From positions 1 to 57,593 of the forward strand of contig DATKQM010000019.1 of assembly GCA_035532735.1 (NCBI GenBank): a stretch of 57,593 nt of DNA, read 5' to 3'. Both the position numbers and the translations under genes were made by a program. The stretch comes from Chersky-840 sp035532735 (lineage in GTDB: Bacteria > Actinomycetota > Acidimicrobiia > Acidimicrobiales > UBA8190). Below the pieces are notes generated by a model, which was not told where the DNA came from, ran no database searches, and saw only the letters and a list, made by a program, of their open reading frames with translations. Shown here piece after piece: positions 8,018 through 16,438 of this stretch; the stretch's first letter is position 1, and every line of letters begins with the position of its first letter.

Positions 8018-8813
8018 CGACCCACGGCTCGATCCGACAGGTCGCCTTCTCGGAGACTTTGTCCGCCAGGTCAGCGCGCACGTCGTCGTCCCTGACCTCA
8101 CCGAGGGTCCCCAGATCGGGTTGCGTCGATCCGGTCGCATGCACAAGAGGGGGCGGGTGCTCGTCGTCGCCTCGTGCGCTCTCGTGGTGGCGGGGGCCAT
8201 TGCCGTCACCGTTGCTTATGGACCCCGCAGCACACGGGTTGGCACCCAATCTGTCCCCGCCACACAACCGCCGCCCGTCTCCACGTCGACGTCTTCGGTC
8301 GCCGGTGGCACCGAAAGGATCACCTACGAGCCCTTCACCGCAACGGGAATCGATCCCAGTCTGCACGTGACGAGCCGCTTCACGGGCAATTGCATTCGGT
8401 ACAGCAGAGGCGCGGCGGCCCGCTCCTACTTCCGATGCTTCGCGAGCGGGGGAGGCATCTACGACCCCTGCTTCGCCGGTCCGCAATCCACCAGGGCGCC
8501 ATTGGTATGTCCGACGACTCCCACCTCGAGCAGTGTGGTGACATTCACGGTGTCCACGGTCAGCTCCGACGGACCGCCGTCGCCTTCCTCGATTCCCTGG
8601 GCGATGCAACTGTCGGACGGACAGGTCTGTCTCTTTGTTTCCGCAGCCTGGAGCGGGCTTGGCCCCTACCAGTGCGGAGCTGCGCCCATCGGCCCGTCGG
8701 TGGCTGACTGTCACCCACCTGATGCAACTCCGTCGTCGACGGCAGCGTGTCAGGACCAATTCACCCAGACGAGCCCCTTTGCGCCGACCGATGTCGCCAA
8801 GCTCTGGTTCTGA
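8010..8813 (+). CDS. Membrane protein with Cys-containing extracellular domain, coupled to the sigma factor
   Basis: 267 aa from GTG 8010. About 48 cytoplasmic residues come first, then one membrane helix (VLVVASCALVVAGAIAVTVA), a Ser/Thr/Pro linker, and an extracellular part with paired Cys (NCIRY, FRCFAS, YDPCFAG, LVCPT, QVCLF, YQCGA, DCHP, ACQD). The layout (sigma gene, 8-nt overlap, single helix, outer domain) is that of an anti-sigma factor or sensor. The cytoplasmic part lacks the HxxxCxxC zinc anti-sigma motif, so an anti-sigma role is inference. I recognise no family for the outer domain. Confidence 0.75.
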   Translation: MDDDPRLDPTGRLLGDFVRQVSAHVVVPDLTEGPQIGLRRSGRMHKRGRVLVVASCALVVAGAIAVTVAYGPRSTRVGTQSVPATQPPPVSTSTSSVAGGTERITYEPFTATGIDPSLHVTSRFTGNCIRYSRGAAARSYFRCFASGGGIYDPCFAGPQSTRAPLVCPTTPTSSSVVTFTVSTVSSDGPPSPSSIPWAMQLSDGQVCLFVSAAWSGLGPYQCGAAPIGPSVADCHPPDATPSSTAACQDQFTQTSPFAPTDVAKLWF

Positions 8814-8975
8814 TCCCTCACGTGTCAGCTCCCTGGCCCGAAGGGCAAAAGCCGGGCTGGCTTCTGCCCTGGTCGGTTACCGTGCCGAGGCCCACCTGGC
8901 ATCGGCTACGGCCGCAGCGGCGCCGGAGCGGCCCGAAGATGCACACCGACTCGCGAACCGATTAAAGAAGGGGGC

Positions 8976-9755
8976 ATGCTTCTCGACGGAAAGACCGTGC
9001 TCGTGACCGGCGTCGGCGTTGGGCTCGGAAAGGAGTGCGCCATGAGCGCTCTGCGCGACGGAGCGAACGTCGTCCTGGGCGCCCGCCGGAAGGACGAGCT
9101 CGCCCATGCGGCCGCCGAGCTCGACCCCGGCGGCAAGCGCACAGCTCACCTGGCCACCGACATCACCGATGCAGACTCGTGTGCGTCGCTCGTGCAACTG
9201 GCCCTGAGGCGGTTCGGGTCGGTCGACGCGCTCGTCCAGGTGGCCGCATTCGAGCACGCCTGGGGCGGCCTGTATGACCTCAACCTCGACGACTGGCGAG
9301 CAGCGTTCGACACCAATGTGCTCGGAGCGCTGACGCTCCTACGACCGGTGGCCAACGCAATGAAGGAGGGTGGAGGTGGCTCCGTGGTCTTCATCGGCTC
9401 CCAGTCCATGTTCAAGCCGGCCATGCCCCAAGCCGGGTACGCCGCCTCGAAGAGCGCTCTGTTGACTGCCATCTACTACCTGGCCGACGAGCTCGGACCG
9501 GACAACATCCGGTGCAACATGGTCATCCCCTCATGGATGTGGGGACCCAACGTCGAGCTCTATGTGTCGGGAACGGCTCGGCAACAGGGCCGGACGGAAC
9601 AGGAGGTCCTCCAGGACCTGGTCGCCGACTTCCCGCTCCGGCGCATGACCGAGGACGGCGAGGTCGCCGATGTCGCGGCGTTCTTCGCCTCAGATCATGC
9701 CAAGGCCGTGACGGGGCAGTACTTGCTCGTGAATTCCGGCGAGATGTTCCGATGA
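8976..9755 (+). CDS. Short-chain dehydrogenase/reductase
   Basis: 259 aa classical-size SDR. Cofactor site TGVGVGLG at residues 11-18, a basic residue after beta2 (GARRKDEL) suggesting NADP, DITDAD after beta3, active-site Tyr155 and Lys159 in GYAASKS. The usual NNAG is replaced by VQVAA. C-terminal DGEVADVAAFFASDHA and TGQYLLVNSG are family-typical. Start ATG preceded by AGAAGGGGG. The stop overlaps the next gene's ATG by 4 nt, so it acts with that reductase; the substrate cannot be read. Confidence 0.92.
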   Translation: MLLDGKTVLVTGVGVGLGKECAMSALRDGANVVLGARRKDELAHAAAELDPGGKRTAHLATDITDADSCASLVQLALRRFGSVDALVQVAAFEHAWGGLYDLNLDDWRAAFDTNVLGALTLLRPVANAMKEGGGGSVVFIGSQSMFKPAMPQAGYAASKSALLTAIYYLADELGPDNIRCNMVIPSWMWGPNVELYVSGTARQQGRTEQEVLQDLVADFPLRRMTEDGEVADVAAFFASDHAKAVTGQYLLVNSGEMFR

Positions 9756-10831
9756 CCGGCGCACCAAAACGAGTGGTCGTGTGGGGGACGGGCTTTGTGG
9801 GCCGAATGGTGATCCCCGAGATTGTGCAGCATCCGGCGTTCGAGTTGGTCGGTGTGGGCGTCAGCGCCCCCGAGAAGGTGGGCCGTGACGCCGGCGAGAT
9901 CTGCGGCATCGATACGGTCGGAGTCACCGCCACCGACGACATTGACGCCCTGGTCGCGCTTCGACCCGACGCCCTGGTTCACTATGGGCCCACCGCTGCC
10001 CATGCCGGCGACAACATCGCGCTCATGAGCACATTCCTTCGAGCCGGAATCGACGTCTGCTCGACCTCGATGACCCCGTGGGTCTGGCCGGCGATGGCTC
10101 AGAACCCGCCGTCGTGGGTCGACCCCATCACCGAGGCCTGCGACGAGGGCCAAGCATCGTGCTTTACCACAGGTATCGATCCGGGCTTCGCCAACGACCT
10201 TTTCCCCATGACGCTCATGGGGCTCTGTGGCGAGGTCCGGTCTGTGAAGGCGCTCGAGATTCTCGACTACATCAGCTACGAGGGTGATTACGAAGAAGAG
10301 ATGGGCATCGGCCGACCGCCCGAGTTCACGCCCTTGCTCGAGCACACCGACATTCTGATCATGTCGTGGGGTGCCACCGTGCCGATGATCGCCCACGCGG
10401 TGGGCATCGAGCTCGACCGGATCACCACCACGTGGGAAAAGTGGGTCACCGACAAGCCGATCAAGACCGCCAAGGGCGTCATCGACCCCGGGTCGGTCGC
10501 CGCCATTCGCTTCACCATCAACGGGATCTTCCGCGGTGAGACCCGCATCGGTCTCGAGCACGTCAACCGGGTCGGCACCGACGCGGCCCCCGACTGGCCC
10601 CGGGGGACCCAAGACGACGTCTACCGGGTCGAGATCGATGGATCGCCCTCGATCACCCAGGAGACGGCGTTCCGATTCACTGACGGGAGCGGCCGCGATG
10701 CCGCTGCGGCGGGATGCCTCGCCACGGGCCTTCGAGCCCTGAATGCGGTCCCGGCGGTGAACGAACGGCCGCCGGGCTGGGTCACCGCGCTCGATCTCCC
10801 CTTGATCCCGGGTGCCGGCACGATTCGCTGA
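9752..10831 (+). CDS. DapB-N-like NAD(P)H-dependent dehydrogenase family protein
   Basis: 359 aa. Rossmann start VVVWGTGFVGRMVIPEIV, then a dihydrodipicolinate-reductase-like N-domain with DIDALVALRPDALVHYGPTA, a central FTTGIDPGFANDLFPMTLMG and KALEILDYISYEGDYEEEMG, as in the family annotated as NAD(P)H-dependent amine dehydrogenases (2,4-diaminopentanoate dehydrogenase-like). The length fits that family, not lysine-pathway DapB (about 250 aa). It is coupled (ATGA) to the SDR upstream. Likely a catabolic oxidoreductase; substrate unknown. Confidence 0.85.
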   Translation: MTGAPKRVVVWGTGFVGRMVIPEIVQHPAFELVGVGVSAPEKVGRDAGEICGIDTVGVTATDDIDALVALRPDALVHYGPTAAHAGDNIALMSTFLRAGIDVCSTSMTPWVWPAMAQNPPSWVDPITEACDEGQASCFTTGIDPGFANDLFPMTLMGLCGEVRSVKALEILDYISYEGDYEEEMGIGRPPEFTPLLEHTDILIMSWGATVPMIAHAVGIELDRITTTWEKWVTDKPIKTAKGVIDPGSVAAIRFTINGIFRGETRIGLEHVNRVGTDAAPDWPRGTQDDVYRVEIDGSPSITQETAFRFTDGSGRDAAAAGCLATGLRALNAVPAVNERPPGWVTALDLPLIPGAGTIR

Positions 10832-10958
10832 TTCGCCCTCGCCCTCGCTCTCGCTCATACCCGGACCCGCCCACACCCTGAACGGAGTCGGCACCGGGCA
10901 GGCTTGAGGCACATGAAGCCCTTTCCTTGCCGGAGACCGATGCCTAGGGTCGGCTCCG

Positions 10959-11648
10959 ATGGATGATGACTTCGAGGTGGTCCACGACGGCGCCACGGCC
11001 TGGCGCTTCGACCGAGCCTTCTTGGAATCGACATGGACGTGCCTGTGGGGCCGGGGGTGCCAGGGCATCGGCCCCGAGCGGGCCGAGCACCTCGGCCTGG
11101 GATGTTGTTCGATCGGTGCCGACCTCGGCGACGAAGATGAAGGCGCCATGATCTCGGCCCTGGCCGCCACGCTGGATCCGGACCGCTTCGAGCACCACGC
11201 CGAGGCTGGCGAGGGTGGGATCTTCAGCGATGGGGCTCGAACCCACACCCGGGTCGTCGACGGTGCGTGCATTTTTCTGAACCGTCCGGGATTCGCCGGA
11301 GGCGGTGGCTGCGCACTCCATCTGGAGGCGGTAGCGGCCGGTGAGCCACCCATCGAGTGGAAGCCGTCGGTGTGCTGGCAGCTCCCCATCAAGGTGGACT
11401 GGGAAGCGGGGTCCGACGACACCGAGGTTGCGACGGTGCGTCGATGGTCGCGCCAGGACTGGGGCAAAGAGGGAGACACGATGGCGTGGTGCTGCACCGA
11501 GGGGTCGTTGGCCTATGTCGGCGACCGTCGGGTGGTCGAGTCGCTGGGACCCGAGTTAGAAGAGATCGTCGGTACCGCTGTCTATGTCGAACTGCGGCGC
11601 CGATTGCAGATCCATGACCCGCCCGACCAGGCGCCAAGCTCCGAGTGA
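10959..11648 (+). CDS. Conserved Cys-cluster protein (YkgJ/DUF3109-like)
   Basis: 229 aa, no signal or membrane segment. Nine cysteines in an ordered pattern: C28, C34, C49-C50 (LWGRGCQGI; LGLGCCSIGADL), then DGACIFLNRPG, GGGCALH, PSVCWQLP and MAWCCTEG. This C..C..CC..C..C..C..CC order with the CIFL and CALH blocks is that of putative metal- or Fe-S-binding YkgJ-type proteins. Function unknown. It stands alone, 127 nt after the DapB-like gene. Confidence 0.75.
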   Translation: MDDDFEVVHDGATAWRFDRAFLESTWTCLWGRGCQGIGPERAEHLGLGCCSIGADLGDEDEGAMISALAATLDPDRFEHHAEAGEGGIFSDGARTHTRVVDGACIFLNRPGFAGGGGCALHLEAVAAGEPPIEWKPSVCWQLPIKVDWEAGSDDTEVATVRRWSRQDWGKEGDTMAWCCTEGSLAYVGDRRVVESLGPELEEIVGTAVYVELRRRLQIHDPPDQAPSSE

Positions 11649-11755
11649 TCGCACCTCTCGTGTAGGTCCTCAGTCGGGGTGAGACGGGTGTTCTCTGTCC
11701 ATGCACCCACAGTATCCGGACCGCTGCGAGTGCCTTTGATGGTCGTCCTGGCGGG

Positions 11756-12140
11756 GTGCTCCTGAGTCTTGTTCTGGCCACGATGATGCTCGCGGGTGCT
11801 CGAGCCATCCGTCAGCAGTGCCGACCACCACCACTGGCAACACCACATCCAACTCGACGGCGCCGTCGACCACTACCTCCTCACCCATCTTTACGTCGAC
11901 CACCGAAAGCGCCGCTGGCCTTGCACCCAGGGAGCGATCGCGGCCGCCGCCGCCCAGGCACCGAGTGTCGGCCCGGTGTTGGCCCGTGAGCGGTTTGGCC
12001 TGCTCCGGGTCGTGGGCCTACGCCAACGTCACCGTGGGCACCTCCATCGCGGTCTCCGTCGATGCTGTGATCGTGCTCCAAGTCAGCGGTGGGAGCTGGG
12101 CGGTGGCTGACCGTCTCGGATGCAGGGACCTTGCCCGCCG
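11756..12140 (+). pseudogene. Secreted lipoprotein gene with two or more frameshifts
   Basis: One frame gives the signal core VLLSLVLATMMLAG. The next frame continues GCSSHPSAVPTTTTG and a Thr/Ser linker, so the lipobox LAGC is split by a shift near 11790. A third frame gives PCTQGAIAAAAAQAPSVGPV, and the second frame resumes with LACSGSWAYANVTVGT and AVIVLQVSGGSWAVADR. Joined, these read as a small Cys-containing lipoprotein common in actinobacteria. It is not translatable as one protein. Confidence 0.55.
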
Positions 12141-12145
12141 GTTCG

Positions 12146-13429
12146 TCATCGAGGAGGTGGCTCGGCGCCAGCGGCCCACCGCCTCCTCTCCCACTCGAGC
12201 CAGCCGCTCTCCCAGAAGTTCACGTCACCGCCTGCGTCGAGCAATGCTTGATGCGCGTCGGCCATCACCAGCCCTGCACCTTGATGATCGGGGTCGACGG
12301 CCAGCGCGCCTTCGGCCAGAAGCACAGCAAGGGCGGCGTCGCCGCGACCGAGCGCTTGGCGGGCGAGGTCGAGTGTGCCAGCGACACCCAGTGCCGCCGT
12401 CAATACGGTGCGAGCGTCGAGTTGCTGGTCGGGATACAGCTCGGTCGTCGACGTGAGCTTGAACCACCCCACATACGTCTCCCAGATCGTGCGCACAGCC
12501 CAGGGCACCTTGCCGTAGCCCTGGCCTACCCGCAGATGCGACGGCAACCGGATCTCTCGCATCAGGTGCCAGAGGTCAACCCCGGTGTTCATTCCGTCGA
12601 CCGTCTCGCGGTGCACCCACTCCACAGCGTTGTGCAGACGGGCGAGCGATGCGTCGATGAGCTCGCCCCCCACGATGGGCTCGTGACGCCCCGTCACCAG
12701 CATCTCCGGCTGGAGCTCGCGGAGTAGCCGCACCGAGTGGAGGTAGGGCTCCACGAACCGGTAGCGGTCTCCTCGCAGGGTGTTGAGATTGGGGAAATGA
12801 GGGAACAGCGGTCCCAGGAGGTTGCTGATCAGCGCCACCTTGTGCTCGGGAAGCCACACGATCATGCCGTCGATGGTCTCTCCCACGGCCGCGATCAATT
12901 GCAGGTGAAGGCCGTCCACCTCCAGATCGAGACGCTCGTCGAAGGTCAGGTCGGGCGTGGGCTCGTCCTGGCCCATCGACACGCCGGGGTTCTCCTTGGC
13001 GATCCGAACGGCGTCGCGTCCGGTCATGTCGAACCAGATACCCGCGGTGCGGAACCGCAAGGGGCGAATGCGGGCGTCGTCACGTTGACAGGCGAGGTTG
13101 TTCTCCTGTGCCACGTAAACCGTGCCAGGCTCACGAAAGAGCTCCACACCACCGACATGGTCGACATGGGCCTGGGTGCTCATCACGTAGGGGGTGGGCC
13201 CGGGGCGCACGGCGTCGAACACCCGCTTGTGATGGGGGGCTTCGTACCCCATCCCTGTGTTGACGATGATCCGGGATCGATCTGTGAGCAGACAGTAGGC
13301 CGCCGTCGTGCCACCGGAGCGATAGAGGATTTCGGTGACTCGGTGAGCAGGATCGTCGTAGCAGGGAATCAACAACTCCTTGCCGGGGCGCTCGTCGATC
13401 AGCCGGTCGACTTCGTCTTCGATCGTCAT
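12146..13429 (-). CDS. MBL-fold hydrolase with alkylsulfatase dimerisation domain
   Basis: 427 aa. N-terminal metallo-beta-lactamase fold with the metal motif Q86-A-H-V-D-H-VGG; the first His of HxHxDH is Gln here. Then GETIDGMIVWLPEHKVALI, the family block FPHFPNLNTLRGDRYR, TGRHEPIVGG, and an alkylsulfatase dimerisation domain (WVHRETVDGMNTGVDLWHLM; LRVGQGYGKVPWAVR). No C-terminal SCP2 domain, so it is shorter than SdsA1. Its ATG overlaps the sulfotransferase stop by 4 nt. Likely hydrolyses an ester such as a sulfate ester; the Gln leaves metal use open. Confidence 0.85.
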   Translation of the reverse strand: MTIEDEVDRLIDERPGKELLIPCYDDPAHRVTEILYRSGGTTAAYCLLTDRSRIIVNTGMGYEAPHHKRVFDAVRPGPTPYVMSTQAHVDHVGGVELFREPGTVYVAQENNLACQRDDARIRPLRFRTAGIWFDMTGRDAVRIAKENPGVSMGQDEPTPDLTFDERLDLEVDGLHLQLIAAVGETIDGMIVWLPEHKVALISNLLGPLFPHFPNLNTLRGDRYRFVEPYLHSVRLLRELQPEMLVTGRHEPIVGGELIDASLARLHNAVEWVHRETVDGMNTGVDLWHLMREIRLPSHLRVGQGYGKVPWAVRTIWETYVGWFKLTSTTELYPDQQLDARTVLTAALGVAGTLDLARQALGRGDAALAVLLAEGALAVDPDHQGAGLVMADAHQALLDAGGDVNFWESGWLEWERRRWAAGAEPPPR

Positions 13430-14679
13430 GACACCTCTTCCGCCACGGGGAACCGGTCGAGGTAGAAGCCGAACTGGGCACGGACCTCATCCGGGGTGAC
13501 CTCGAAGTCGGTCCGAAGGTCGTAGACCACTTGACCATCGAGCCCCCGCGGATGAGCGTCTCGGTAGGCCGTGATCTGGCCCCGTGCCTCCTCGGTCATC
13601 GAGAGCCCCGCGGCGCGGTATATGCGCTCCACCGTCCCCAGGTCGTCACTCATGAACTCGTGGAAGAGCACGTCGGTCGAACGGCCTTCGGGGACGAGAT
13701 GACGATCGCGCACCGACGCTTCGAGCAACCGACGGATCCGGTCGGTCCAGTAGTCGATATAGAAGCGCGGCTCGGGGTGTCGGTATCCCATCCGGGCGGC
13801 GTACGTCATCATCGTGGCCGCCGACTGGACCACGGAGACGGGGTCTCGATGGGTCATGACCACGGTCGCATCCGGGAAAGTGGCGAGAAGCGGGCCCAAC
13901 TGCTCCAGGTGCTGCGGCGACTTGAGCACCCAACGGTCCCGGGGTCGGATCCACTGCAGTATTTGCAGCACCGTCCGGAGATAGGCGTAGTGGGGGGTCT
14001 GATCGTGGGCGAGGTAGTAGTCACGCCATCGAGGGCACCGACTCACCCATTCCGGCGTGTAGCTCGAGAAGTCCGGTAACTCGAGCTCGAGCTCCTCGTG
14101 CACGTGGTCGGGCTGCATCGGATGCATGGCCGAGAGATACGGGAGGGTCATCTCCATCGCCTCCCACGCCTGTTGACATCGCAGCCAGCGAGGATCGTCA
14201 TCGTTGGCTCCCGACGCCTCGCGAGGATCGGGCACCGGCTCGTGGGCCTCCCACAGAGGCATCGACCGCAGGCGCTGGTCGGCGGCAATGAGATTGACCA
14301 GGTGGGTCGTTCCCGAACGCGGGAGCCCGACGACGACGATGGGGCGATCGATCTGGATGTCGAGAATCTCAGGATGGCGCTGCAACAGGTCCCTGATCAG
14401 GAGGCGGTTCGAGGCGTAACGGACGCAGTCGTTGAAGAACCCGAGCCGCCCGAGACCTGTGCGATCCGGGTCATCATCCATCTCCGACAGCCACAGCTCG
14501 AGGCGCGCCGTGAAGTCAGGAGCACCGAAGTCGTCGAGTCCCGTCCGGGCCACTGACGCCTCGAGGACGGCGTCCACCCGCAGGTCGACAGGGTGGCGTT
14601 CGCCGTAGGCGAGGGCGGCACTTTGGATCTCGGTGTAGCGGGGGTGGGCCAGGTCGTCGACGCGGATGCGGTAGCCCAC
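13426..14679 (-). CDS. Sulfotransferase family protein
   Basis: 417 aa from the GTG at 14679, 4 nt after the SDR stop. The PAPS 5'-phosphosulfate loop VVVGLPRSGTTHLVNL lies at residues 115-130. The family block for 3'-phosphate binding follows (RWVLKSPQHLEQLGPLLATF; VVMTHRDPVSVVQSAA), and there is a late FHEFMSDDLGTVERIYRAAG. This is the long actinobacterial subfamily with an N-terminal helical region. It would transfer sulfate from PAPS to a hydroxyl of a small molecule or lipid; the acceptor is unknown. Fourth gene of the operon, overlapping the MBL gene. Confidence 0.9.
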   Translation of the reverse strand: MGYRIRVDDLAHPRYTEIQSAALAYGERHPVDLRVDAVLEASVARTGLDDFGAPDFTARLELWLSEMDDDPDRTGLGRLGFFNDCVRYASNRLLIRDLLQRHPEILDIQIDRPIVVVGLPRSGTTHLVNLIAADQRLRSMPLWEAHEPVPDPREASGANDDDPRWLRCQQAWEAMEMTLPYLSAMHPMQPDHVHEELELELPDFSSYTPEWVSRCPRWRDYYLAHDQTPHYAYLRTVLQILQWIRPRDRWVLKSPQHLEQLGPLLATFPDATVVMTHRDPVSVVQSAATMMTYAARMGYRHPEPRFYIDYWTDRIRRLLEASVRDRHLVPEGRSTDVLFHEFMSDDLGTVERIYRAAGLSMTEEARGQITAYRDAHPRGLDGQVVYDLRTDFEVTPDEVRAQFGFYLDRFPVAEEVS

Positions 14680-14683
14680 AGGG

Positions 14684-15433
14684 TCAACCCTGCACCGAGA
14701 AGCCGCCGTCCACCGCGATCGTCTGGCCGGTGATGTAGCGAGCCGCCGGGCTGGCCAGGAAGAGCACGACGGGTGCCACGTCATCAGGCGTTCCGAATCG
14801 TCGCATCGGCGTCCGATCGAGCCACGGCTTCGTGAGCTCGTCGAATGCCAGCAGCGGGGCTGTCATGTTGGATTCGATGACACCCGGCGCCACGGCGTTG
14901 ACGCGCACGCCCTCCTTGGCCCAGGCCACGGCGAGACCCTTGGTCAACTGCACCACGGCGGCTTTGGCGGCGCCATAGGCGGGTACCATCTCCAACCCGA
15001 AGAAGCTGGTCATCGACCCGACGTTGACGACATTGGCGCCACCGTCGACGCCGCTCGCCACCAGAAGACCCTTGCAGGCCGAGGTCAGGCGGAAGGCGCC
15101 GAAGAGATTGGTCGCCACGACCGCCTCGAAGACGGCGGGATCCCACTCGCTGCGACCGCCGGGGAGGTTCTGCCCGGCGTTGTTGACCAGCACGTCGAGA
15201 CGATCGAGATGCTCGGCCAGGCCGGCGACGGCCTCGGCGTCAGCCATGGTGAGCGAGTGGTACTCGAACGCCGACAGATCATGGCCGTAGTCCGTCGCCG
15301 ACGCCCGAGTTCCCGTGATGGTGACATGCGCCCCAGCGGCGTCAAATGCCCGAGCCACCCCCAAGCCGATGCCGCTCGAACCTCCCGTGACCAACACCGC
15401 TGCTCCGGAGAAGTCGAAGGCGGCGGCTACCAC
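14684..15433 (-). CDS. Short-chain dehydrogenase/reductase
   Basis: 249 aa classical SDR: TGGSSGIG at residues 16-23, DVLVNNAGQN, SMTSF with the catalytic Ser, and the Tyr/Lys pair in PAYGAAKAAV, then VRVNAVAPGVIESNM and the final ITGQTIAVDGGFSVQG. Residues after beta2 (TGTRASATDYG) are compatible with NADP. GTG start overlaps the end of the oxidoreductase gene by 7 nt; the sulfotransferase starts 4 nt after its stop. It probably makes or consumes the hydroxyl handled by its operon partners. Confidence 0.93.
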   Translation of the reverse strand: MVAAAFDFSGAAVLVTGGSSGIGLGVARAFDAAGAHVTITGTRASATDYGHDLSAFEYHSLTMADAEAVAGLAEHLDRLDVLVNNAGQNLPGGRSEWDPAVFEAVVATNLFGAFRLTSACKGLLVASGVDGGANVVNVGSMTSFFGLEMVPAYGAAKAAVVQLTKGLAVAWAKEGVRVNAVAPGVIESNMTAPLLAFDELTKPWLDRTPMRRFGTPDDVAPVVLFLASPAARYITGQTIAVDGGFSVQG

Positions 15434-16434
15434 ACCGACTCCCAGCGGCCCGAGAGCGCCGAGCGGTACATGGCGAGCGCGGCCCGGAGCTCCCCAAGGG
15501 CGTACTCGGCCGATGCGGCCGGTTCCGCCCCGTCGAGTATCGCCGCCTCGAAATCAGCGATCTGGGCCTCATAGCTCATGAAGTAGTTGCCACCCCCGTG
15601 GACCACACCCCGACCCTCGGTTCCGTCATAGACACGGACTCGGCCGTGCTCCACGACGATCTCACCTCTTGTCCCGGTGAGTTGGAACGGGGCGACGGGC
15701 GCGGTGGGCCCGGGAGAGAGCAGCGCGTCAAAGCTCGCCACGACTCCGCCATCGAACCGACACAGGGCACGACACAACGACTCCCCTTCCATGGTATCGA
15801 TCACCCGACCGGTAACCGCCACGACCTCGGTGACCTCACCGAGCCACATTCGTAACGGTCTCAGCCAATGTGAGCCCGTGTCGATGGCGATGCCACCCCC
15901 GGTCGCACCAGCAGAAAGACGCCAGGGGTCGTCCCCCCGATAGAACTCGTCCATCGGGGGTGCGCAATGCCATGAGCGGGCGGTGATGACATCACCGATA
16001 GCGCCCTCCTCCACGAGGCGTTTGGCCGTCATGACCTCGGGCCAGTACTGCGCATTCTCCGCCACCATGAAGACCGTGCCCGACTCGGCGGCCGCGGCCA
16101 AGATCCTCGTGCAGGCGTCGAGCGTCGGTGCCATGGGCTTCTCGAGGAGCAGGTGCCGGCCCGCCTTCAGGACTGCTGTCGCCACGGCCTCGTGCCGGTC
16201 GTGGGGCACCATGACCAAGGCGGCATCGAACACATCGGCCCGGAGCGCCTCTGCCACGTCGGTGTAAGGCCTCGCACCGGTCATCGCCGCCAAAGCTTCG
16301 ACGCGCTCGGCGCGCACGTCGACGACGGCAGTGACGTCGGTGCGGCCGGCCGCCTTGGCGATCGCCTCGAGATGCCAGCGGGCGATGGCACCGCATCCGA
16401 CCATCCCGAGTCGCAGTCTCTGTTCGTGAGCCAC
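15427..16434 (-). CDS. Gfo/Idh/MocA family oxidoreductase
   Basis: 335 aa from the GTG at 16434, placed 4 nt after the VOC gene's stop; an ATG at 16470 or the first codon at 16491 would overlap that gene. Rossmann start RLGMVGCGAIARWHLEAIAK, the EKPMAPTLDACTRI block with the conserved Lys, and a C-terminal alpha/beta domain with GGGIAIDTGSHWLRPLRMWLG including the catalytic-type His. Members oxidise or reduce sugars, inositols or related polyols with NAD(P). Its place between VOC and SDR suggests a small-molecule catabolic route. Confidence 0.9.
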   Translation of the reverse strand: MAHEQRLRLGMVGCGAIARWHLEAIAKAAGRTDVTAVVDVRAERVEALAAMTGARPYTDVAEALRADVFDAALVMVPHDRHEAVATAVLKAGRHLLLEKPMAPTLDACTRILAAAAESGTVFMVAENAQYWPEVMTAKRLVEEGAIGDVITARSWHCAPPMDEFYRGDDPWRLSAGATGGGIAIDTGSHWLRPLRMWLGEVTEVVAVTGRVIDTMEGESLCRALCRFDGGVVASFDALLSPGPTAPVAPFQLTGTRGEIVVEHGRVRVYDGTEGRGVVHGGGNYFMSYEAQIADFEAAILDGAEPAASAEYALGELRAALAMYRSALSGRWESVW

Positions 16435-16438
16435 GACG

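Noticed and set aside
9695..11497. 600-aa open frame on the minus strand
   Set aside because: It is antisense to the DapB-like and Cys-cluster genes, has a low-complexity Arg/Gly/Pro composition and no domain; it is a by-product of high GC.
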